Below are positions 55,730 to 64,000 of a stretch of 64,000 nucleotides of DNA, one piece after another; within the stretch, counting starts at the first letter, position 1, and each line of letters opens with the position of its first letter. This DNA comes from Lunularia cruciata (Eukaryota > Streptophyta > Marchantiopsida > Lunulariales > Lunulariaceae). The position numbers were made by a program, and so were the translations under genes. The stretch is taken from NCBI GenBank assembly GCA_948567375.1, contig OX419756.1:45150333-45214332 (forward strand), given 5' to 3'. Under the pieces are notes generated by a model. It made no database searches and was not told where the DNA came from. It saw only the letters and a program-made list of their open reading frames with translations.

Positions 55730-58000
55730 CTTGGTATTTGGCTATTTCTAATAGATAGGTGTGACCAATTTCCCTTGTTTCTTTGGTTTTTTGTTTGAAT
55801 AACTAGAGAGAGTTTAACATGCATCAACATTGCTACAATGCATTTTAGAAGATAATGTTCTTCTTTCAACTATGTTGTTTTGTTCAAGATTGTTTCAGAT
55901 TGTAAATTGGCATTGAATTCTATAGTATATACAACATTTTGCAAAATGTCCATATTTGTACTCTTGAGCACTTTCTTAGGAATTCTCACAATAATTTGCC
56001 AATCTCGTCAATAGTCATAGGGCCTAAGAATCAACCTTAGTAACAAAATACCAAGAATAATGGGAGAAAGGAAGAAGAATATGGTAAAAATGTGGTTTGG
56101 GATCTCTTACTCCTTCATCCACAGCAGCATAGATTAAAGGATTTCACTATAAAATCAATGGAAGTTATGAAGATTCAAAGAAGAGAATAAACTCTCTTAC
56201 ACACAAACAAAATCTGAGTTTTCTTCATATGAGCTTTCAAACATTTTATCTCTATCTTCTTGTCCAGTTCCAAAAATTATCATTGGCCTAATTGCCTTAA
56301 GCACTATTGTTCATTCCATTTAATTACAATCATTTTTGCTTCCTAGTACAATTGAAGAAGTTTTGAACACCAATGTTCCCATGCATCTAATTGAGAAGCT
56401 ACACACAAAGTCCAAGAGCTCCTTTCATATGTCAAAACAAAATTCACATAAGAGTATTTGAACTTTAGATCAAAGATAAGATCCACCATCCAACATGTCA
56501 AATACTCCTTTAACTAAGGCTACCTACTTCTATAACCTAAAGAGCATCAAATGAAAAAATGGTACAAACCATTGAATATCCAATTCTATTGTGATGTTAA
56601 ACAATACTTCAAAAAATTTCCAAAATTGATCAGGTTTTACATCCCAACACAAAGGCTTTAGATTTTATTGAAATCAAGTACAGATAGGTGTATTGTAAAT
56701 GATTGATTATAAAGGTGGTAAAATATTTGTGTCTAAAGAAAGTGTTAGTTCTTCAAGACTACAAATATATGTATGAATAATGCCAAGCAGATCTATAGCA
56801 CAGTGGTCTTAGTCTTGGGGAATACTTTTCATGAAAACTTTGCATAAGCACAACTTGCACAAAAAGGTAAACTCTAAAGATAATATAGAGGTACTTTGAG
56901 TACATGAGACTTTGCCAATAATTTTTGAATTCAAGACAAGTTGATGTGTCTGAATTTCAGATGGAATTAAAACATGATAGTCTTCTGGAGTTGAGATCAA
57001 TGCTTTTGGAGTCTCATATTCTTGAAGATACCATATTTCAATGAAGTACCAAGCTTGAACATGCAATCACTACATAGTGCTTCAACTATGATTTCTCTTG
57101 CAGCATTCTTCATAAGATATTTATTAGTATGTTCGCCAAAGCTATGACCTGATTGGTATAACTCATACACTGAAAGTATATGTTTCTTCAATGTAGAAAT
57201 ATGAAGAATATTTATTAGTCTTTGTTCCATTGTTCAAGATGATATGAACATCATCAATGCCTGCAATGGAATTCCAATTATCATGTGTAGAGGATTAGAG
57301 AATTCCAATTAGAGCTAGTGCCAGGATCCATGGAAGGTTGTGATCAGCTTGTGTAGAGGCTAATGCTAATATTGTCACAAATAGTTTTTGAGCTATTCTA
57401 AAAGACTCTTTGAGCTTGTTTTTATTCAATCCTTTGCCGTATAGCATGCTTTCTTGTAGTAGTTGGAGTACAGTCTTTTCTTTGAAATGAAAGTTTTAGA
57501 GGTTGTACCTTCTTCAATGGTTTGTTTCTTATTCTCCCCTCTCTCGGCCTGATTTTTCTAGAGGTCTTTGATTCAATGTAACACATACAATTTTTTGAAA
57601 GTTTCTTCTTTTGAAGGTGCATTTCACTCAATAGAAGATTTGAGATCACAACCCTTGTTGATAATTGCCTTTAAGATCTCATTGATCAAATCAATGTATT
57701 ATAGGTATAAAAAGTTTCCCAAGAGGATAGATATGTTTTTATTGTGGTAATTGGCTGCCTAATTGTATTTAATTGATCAATAATTTGACAAAAAAATTTA
57801 ATATGTGTGGCCACATTTTCTCCATTTTTTAATATGTGCATCACATAGAAAATTTGATTTTCAATAGAATATTAGAATATCAGCTAAAGTATAAATGTTA
57901 CTAAGTTTGGCCCAAGTATTAGTTGTATTTGGATCATATTGATAATTTTAAGGTGATACTCCTCAATGAATTTGAAATTGAAATTGATTTACCCTTTTCA
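55730..58000 (-). other. Unrecognised degenerate sequence with short minus-strand frames
   Basis: Frames at 57230-56997 (LKKHILSVYELYQSGHSF), 57066-56809 and 57649-57422 are in similar orientation and may be fragments of one former coding region. I recognise no family motif. It could be part of an old copia or host gene relic; I cannot tell. Confidence 0.25.
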
Positions 58001-61000
58001 CTTATGTGCTTAATTACATTTTATAATCGCTCATAAACTTTGTAAAATTCTACTTGCAACATGATAAATTGTAAATATTTTATGGCTATGAAGCTCTTCC
58101 CATCACATTTACATCTACTCCTGCCTCCTTCTCTATATAACCTTTATGGAATTCCAATATAAGAGTCCAAAAGTACAATTATTTTTGTATGGATACTTAT
58201 AACTTGAATTTGAGACTCCCTAATACAATGTATCTTAATGATTAGGAAAGCTACAAAAGCTTATATGAAAATACAACAAATTGTAATGATTACTAAAACT
58301 ACAAGGTGTGGATTAAAATAAAGATAAGTAATACCAAAATTAGTGTAAATTAAGATTGTGCAAGTATTAGCCAAAGCCGATGCCACACTCAAGGAACTAG
58401 TTAGATTTATCATTTGTATATATTAGTTCCTTGGAATCTAGGAGTGCAAGATACAAAGATCCCATACACTTTTCATTAATAAAAGCTCTAGTTCCCTAAG
58501 TCTCATTTTTTTTATATTATCCATCCTTAAGAATCCCTAAATAGTCTTTTAATTGATCCTTTTAGAGTTCAAAAGATTGATGCATTATGAAATCCATACT
58601 CCTTTGTTAGTTTAGTATGCCTCTTTCATGTCAAAGAGCCTTGAAGTCTAATGTCATTATAATAGGGAAGACAAATTGAAAGTAACTTTATACTTCTAAA
58701 TACTCCTATAAAAATTAGATGTATATTTGTAGAAGGAATTTTGTAGAGAAGTGAAAAAGAATGATAGAATTAAAACTCTTATGATATTTATATGATTTTT
58801 TATAGATAATATAAATAATAATAAAATTATATGCCATTAGAATTAAATTCAAAAGAACACAAAATGCATAGACTAGATTCCATTCATTATGATTAGAGAA
58901 AAAAATTTGGGATTCTTTTGACACAACATCTATTTACATATTAAAATTATCATTAAAACAAATTAAAACAAATTTTGAATAAAAATTTTTTTTTATCCAA
59001 AATTAAATTTTAGTATCTAAATATAAAAAGGTGATAAAGAGTTAATAAACTATTCCTTTTATGCCATTTAGTATTTGGCTTTTAACATATGGCTATTGAA
59101 CAAACCTTGGAGGAAAAATATTTGTCCTTTCAAGGACATTATTAATTTGATTTTTCCATCTCCAACAACACAAGGATAAGTTTTTCTAATAAGATACCAT
59201 ATGCATTTCAAAGACCATAGATTAAGAAGTAAACATGGATACAAAAGTGGATTTGTTAACCCAAGCTCATCTCCTGTAGGTATTGATGCAAGGGTATTGA
59301 TTAAGAACACAAAGAAAACCTCTAAATATATTTCACATCCCTTAATGAAGATATCCTAATGGTATTTTATGAATCCTTCAAGTTGGCTTTAACCAAATCA
59401 TCAATATACTCAATATGCAGTGCAAAGAGATTAACATGTATTGTTTTAGTATTCAACCTCTCTACTAATAATACATGCAATTGTTGAAGATAATGATGTG
59501 TATTTTGAACCTAATATGAGGATATATATTTCTTAAGGCAAAAATTTATTAATGCATTGTCCTTAGTTTTATTTCACATATTGATTATTTTAAAGGATTA
59601 GGAAAAGGATTTTAGAAATTTAGTTTAACATTCAATCTTTATTGTATACATTTTGGAAAACTTATAGATATTCACAAATTATTATTTGAATCGTAGAATA
59701 TATTTTCTTCTTCAACATGGTCATTGATAGTCTCTTCTTCAACAAGATAGCACCTTTTATGCAATCAACTATGTTTTTGTTCTTCAATGTGATATCACTC
59801 TCTAGTTTGTTATTTTTTATAGGTTGATATGAAATCCAAAAAATGATTAAATTGTGATGATAATTTATTATGAAAAGGAAAATATATTAGAAAATAATTA
59901 TTTATATCTGTAAATTATTAAAAATATATAATAAAATTTTATGATACACTAAAAGCTTTGATCAAACTTGATCTTTCCCCCTACCAAGAAATAATAACAT
60001 GCTCTTGTACTTTACATTTTTTTTCTCTAGGAATATATTGTGTATTTAGCAATGGAATTTAGAGGCAAGAGGTTGTATCTACACTAATCATGGGTGGTCA
60101 TGAACAAAATGACAGGTCATTTTCCCCAATTATCAAAAACTTCCCCAAACTTCCTTTTATTGGGTAGGAAAAAGGTAACCTAATTTTCTATTACAATATG
60201 GACCCTTGGTTTGCTGGTCATCAATTCTAGCATCACCAAGGAAAAATATATAGCACATCTAACAAAGGAAAACTAAGTAGAATGCTTCCACAACAATCCA
60301 AGCCAACTAGGCTTATGATCAAGCATACAAAGCATAAAGAGGATCCGAACATAAAATAAATTAACCATAATTCCACATATTTTTGGTATACAAATATCTC
60401 AAAGTATCCTTGTTTTATCTAAGTGTTGTTTCAAATCTGTACTCCAAGATTTGTTTCCAACCTGTACTCTAGATAGGGTGATACTATGTTGTTTTAGGGA
60501 GAGAAGAATTTCAAAGCTTACACTAAGATAACTTCTTCACTATAGCTTCAAATCCAACACTTTAGAACTAATTTGATGATTTGTGAGATAAGCTTTCCAA
60601 TTATGTAGAACATATATAATCTAATTATTATAGTTCCTTTGATATTTCTCTTGATACTATTCTTAAGTTAACATTATTTTTGTGGTTCAAACCTTAATCA
60701 AGATTCAGTTCCTTATTCTTCACAAAATTGTGTCAAAGTTTTGGCTCAAGTAAGTATCAAGAACAATCCAAAACACTAAAATCCTTTCAACCATAATCTC
60801 AAATAGAAATTTTGTAATCAACTGCAAGTGTAATTGGAAAAAATCTATTGGTACTTATGATTCTGATTTAATTAAATTTTGATATACTTGATATCATTAC
60901 TTGTAAAATCTAACGCAACCAAACATGACAAAGTACTTACACATACTTTTCTTTAAACCTTTATGATGTTTGGTTTTTGAATTCCAAACAAATCCTTAGA

Positions 61001-62160
61001 TATGAATCAATTCTCCAGCTAGGCTAACATTTAAGCTCTAAAGACCCAAGTATACTTGATCTAGGATTTTGATTCTTCTATTGGAGCACATCACACCAAA
61101 TTTCATATGGAGGTAGAAGATCATACTACTAATATTACTGCCAAATTGTATAGCTTATTCTTGAAATGTAATTAAAGTCCTAAGCTTGATCATAATCTCT
61201 ACTTGTGCACCTTGGTTTCCATTGATCATATTAGGTTAAAATAAACTCAAAAGAATCATTTATTTTCCATAACACAATCAAAATTTTGTCTACTCTCCAA
61301 TTTTATTGATAGATTATAAAAAGATATTGTACAACTTCCAAAATCCATAATTTTTTTTTCTTGGGTATAGATTAAACCCCCTTGCTTCAATCATCATATC
61401 TCAAGCCTCTATAACTGAAATCTGACTTTTTGGTCTCCACATTGTAACTTGTGTGCTCCTCTCTCCGATGCTTATTTTTTCTCTCCAAATTGTCTTGAAC
61501 TTCTTGGAATATCCAAAACTGTAGTCAATGGGATATGACACAATTCCTTGCATCTTGGACACTTGCAACTCCTCCTTTGACACATGGACCTCCAAAATCC
61601 ACCTCAAAATGCTTGAGAAAGAATTTTGTGCTTTATTTTTACAAACATAGATAAATAGTTAAATACTAAACTTGACATAAGTAGGCATACGAAGGATAAA
61701 AGGATCTGGATTCTTCATCATATATGCTTTGAATGTGAGACCAAAATGAATTACCATCCTAACCCAAAAGTGATCATAGTACATAATCTAAAGTCAACAA
61801 AAAAGGATTTAGAAATGTAGATCAAGAGCATGAAAAATTTCTTGCTCAAACTCACATTTGAATGCTTTAATTCCCATGCTCTACTACCACTCAAGACTTG
61901 CAAGACTAGAACATACTACTCTCTATCAAACCTCTACCATCTATATACATCAAAGCCTTGCATAAAGATAAAACCATAATCTATGTGGCAAATCACTTAA
62001 AGTACATAAGTTGTTTACATAGCAGATGATCCATCCAAAATCAATCACAATGCATAAAATAGAATATGATATATATATATATATATCTATATATAAAAAA
62101 TATATTTTATTACAAGGCAATCCATCACATGAGAACATGCAAATCTAACCCAAAATAAGA
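58000..62160. other. AT-rich intergenic DNA, nothing recognised
   Basis: High AT content, short frames only and no domain motif on either strand. An (AT)n microsatellite lies at about 62070-62097. No LTR boundary or terminal inverted repeat was seen. Confidence 0.4.
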
Positions 62161-62162
62161 AA

Positions 62163-62310
62163 GATATCTTGGGGGCAGATTTCTCACATCTACTCTATTG
62201 GGGCTTAGCACTATTTTACCCATTTTGTCTCACCCTTGTACGGCTTGATGGGGTCTTCTCATTCCTTTGTGTTTTTTATGTGGTCGCACTTTTCTCTAAA
62301 TAAGAAGGAT
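62163..62310 (+). repeat. Short dispersed repeat, left inverted copy
   Basis: It begins GATATCTTGGGGGCAGATTTC and continues CTCTATTGGGGCTTAGCA, ATTTTACCCATTTTGTCTC, CTTGTACGGCTTGATGGGG, TTTTTTATGTGGTCGCAC. It faces the copy at 63284-63388 in inverted orientation. Confidence 0.8.
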
Positions 62311-62599
62311 GCATTAATCTTTAAAAGATAAATTTAATACTACTTTTACAAATGGTGAGATGACTTACAAGACCTTAAAGAAATTGAGATGTCAAAACAA
62401 ATAGGTTCCGTATTGGAACCTCATCCCAAAACTAAGCATTGTCATGTTATGTTAGCTAATGAAGATTAGAGCAATTCTGCATGTATAAGTTATTGGACAT
62501 TAATGTAATAAATTGCTACCAAAGTTTTATTCAAGATTCAACATCAAAGACAATAGTTGGTAATTTCCTCAATTACCAACTTTATACCCAAATTTGCAT

Positions 62600-63250
62600 A
62601 TAGGCTCACAAAGTATAGAGGACTCTGCAAACAAAGGTCAAGTCTGTCAACATTGAGTTTGTTTTGGTATCCATGGTCTTGATTTACTTGATTATTTCTT
62701 AGCAAAGCAGACCAGAAGGAAAGAAAGGAACAACTGCCTACCAGCTCATGGCTGGACTCTTGTAGTGCTTTTTATGGGACTATACATGGTAGCTTTAGGG
62801 ATTGGATCCATCAACTCATGTGTCTTAGCTTTCAGATCCGTTAGATCCGTTGAAAAAAATCACATTTGCCCATTTTCTTATCTGGTTGGATATCTTAGGT
62901 GCAATAACGCAGATTTCTCATGCTTATACTATCTAGGTTTAGCACCATCTTATCTCATCCTTGATGGGGTCTTCCTTTGTGTGTTGTATTTTCTCCAAGG
63001 TCACATTTGTTTCCATTTTCTTCAACTGGTTCTTCTTGTGTTAGCTTGGATGTCCAGATACAAGAACCTGATGCATGCTTTGTAGGTTATAGTGGCAACA
63101 TTTCAGGAATAGAAGATTACCGCATCCTTCAACAAAGGAATTCCACGAGAAATTTGATCATCAAGAGTTATCAAGTAGTTAGAGGGCTAATTGAGCAAGA
63201 AATTTCAGTAACAGGAGATTATAGTCACAAATATCCCAGCAAGTATAAGT
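62600..63250 (+). pseudogene. NPF transporter gene fragment (pseudogene)
   Basis: In the plus strand LPAHGWTLVVLFMGLYMVAL and GIGSINSCVLAFRSVRSVEK (about 62740-62860) match the exon 3 segment of the intact NPF gene (YLGLYLVALGTGGIKSSVSS). After the repeat insertion at 62889-63020, LVLAWMSRYKNLMHA and VIVATFQE (about 63020-63110) resemble the next part of NPF exon 3 (RYKIPQGSPLT, VFVAAVRN). The Lys of GGIK is changed to Asn, with stops and no flanking exons. It is a remnant of a second NPF copy, not a gene. Confidence 0.65.
62889..63020 (+). repeat. Short dispersed repeat inside the NPF fragment
   Basis: GATATCTTAGGTGCAATAACG then CAGATTTCTCATG, CTAGGTTTAGCACCATCTTA, TTGATGGGGTCTTCC. It lies between the two NPF-like blocks and has replaced or interrupted the intervening coding sequence. 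Confidence 0.75.
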
Positions 63251-63283
63251 GTTAGGTGATGAAGGATGATTGCGTAAAAAAAA

Positions 63284-63388
63284 TGACCCCGTCAAGGCGT
63301 ACAAGGGAGAGATGAAAAAGGTAAAATGGAGCTAAGCCCCAATAGAGTCTATATGAGAAATCTGCCCTATTACACCTAAGATATCCAA
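63284..63388 (-). repeat. Short dispersed repeat, right inverted copy
   Basis: On the minus strand: GATATCTTAGGTGTAATAGG, GCAGATTTCTCATATAGACT, CTATTGGGGCTTAGCTCCAT, CTTGTACGCCTTGACGGGG. It is the inverted partner of 62163-62310. Confidence 0.8.
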
Positions 63389-63399
63389 GATATGCAAGT

Positions 63400-64000
63400 A
63401 GTGTGGTCTACAAACAACTAGAGCATCCTAAGAAGCATCACCTAGTGTGATTGCTCTTCTATGAATTGCACCAGCCATTGCCCTCTATAGAGCAATGGAC
63501 AAACACTCTCTAAAATATGCTACAAAGTATGAGAGTGAGAGTGGTACCCATTGGTGCCTAACATGATAAGCTCTCATGCACTCCTTGACAAATGTGTCGA
63601 ACAACGTGTCCATTGCTCCATATATCTCCAAGGCTAGAGGAACACAAAGGTGACCCCGCTGCATGCCCCTATACTTGGAGACCTTGCAATCTATTGCTGC
63701 ACTTGCCACCCATCCAAGGGATGGGTAATCACTCCCTCCAAAACTGTATCTCAAGTAGGGTCTATAGGTATGACATCCGCTACTATCACATGATCATCTC
63801 GGACCAAGTATAAGTCTGCCTTAAAACTATCATCTGTAAAGCATATGAATGCTCCTTCCAGACCAAGTATCCACTCTCTCATGCCATAGCAAGCACTCTG
63901 TACCTAATAGCATCATGGGTAGCTATCCTTTGTCCTCGAAAAGGATATCGTGTCATATGTCATCTAGTGTAGAAACACACTCACAAGTGAGTAATGAAGA
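63400..64000 (-). pseudogene. LINE-like retroelement C-terminal fragment (partial, runs off window)
   Basis: On the minus strand: LEGAFICFTDDSFKADLYLV, VIVADVIPIDPT near 63820, KYRGMQRGHLCVPLALEIYG, AMDTLFDTFVKECMRAYHV and LSLSYFVAYFRECLSIAL (63660-63485), then after a shift RAMAGAIHRRAITLGDAS at about 63460. The D..VVADVxxxDP, YRGxxxGHxxxPLAxExYG and LSLxxxxxFRxRxxxAL phrases are ones I associate with the carboxy-terminal part of reverse-transcriptase-bearing non-LTR elements. No RT motif is inside the window, so the assignment is tentative. Confidence 0.45.

Noticed and set aside
56791..56860. tRNA-like phrase (AGCACAGTGGTCTTAG)
   Set aside because: The resemblance to a D-arm/A-box is short; no matching acceptor stem, anticodon arm or B box could be found.
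1..64000. CRISPR array, bacterial operon or phage structure
   Set aside because: Tandem repeats here have no unique spacers, and the coding content is plant nuclear gene plus retroelements.

Overview
This window looks like nuclear DNA from a land plant with a very large, repeat-choked genome. It holds one recognisable intact host gene in 64 kb. That gene is a plant-type NRT1/PTR (NPF) transporter with plant splice sites. Everything else that can be identified is retrotransposon sequence: long-LTR, nested, old and full of stop codons. A gymnosperm or similar slow-purging giant genome is the best guess, but that is inference; nothing here fixes the species.

Layout. Positions 1-2,430 hold the end of a coiled-coil, gag-like element and its LTR-like end. 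Positions 2,430-8,700 are the gene island. The NPF gene has four coding exons (5,506-8,142) that splice in silico to 619 codons. It is bracketed by two perfect palindromes (4,422-4,468 and 8,629-8,667) that share a CCAGAC/GTCTGG core. Positions 9,500-12,600 are a minus-strand Ty1/copia remnant. Positions 12,700-26,740 carry more copies of the coiled-coil gag-like family, three of them head-to-tail at about 3.5 kb spacing, separated by about 0.8 kb LTR-like blocks. Positions 27,000-28,200 are a fragment of a different gag.

Positions 42,820-28,940 (minus strand) are the most interesting part. This is a decayed Ty3/gypsy element with the order gag with two zinc knuckles, aspartic protease, C5 cytosine DNA methyltransferase, reverse transcriptase, RNase H, integrase, and a PHD-like zinc finger. 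The methyltransferase retains recognisable motifs I, IV, VI, VIII and X between protease and reverse transcriptase. The element is broken by three later insertions: a 734-bp solo LTR in gag with a perfect TCCAC duplication, a roughly 4.0-kb pyrimidine-rich LTR between gag and protease, and a roughly 2.0-kb LTR of the same family, in opposite orientation, inside integrase.

Positions 46,173-43,798 (minus) are the best-preserved copy of the coiled-coil gag-like ORF. Positions 48,048-53,196 are a near-complete Ty1/copia element with both LTRs, a tRNA-Met-type primer site and a near-perfect target duplication. Positions 53,200-55,730 are copia and LTR fragments. Positions 55,730-62,160 are AT-rich with nothing I recognise. 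At 62,163-63,388 inverted copies of a short repeat enclose a broken fragment of a second NPF gene. The window ends in a minus-strand, LINE-like carboxy-terminal fragment.

As a whole, one transporter gene sits in a graveyard of nested elements. The two features worth following are the methyltransferase-carrying Ty3 element and the multi-copy coiled-coil gag-like family with its conserved exon-like block.
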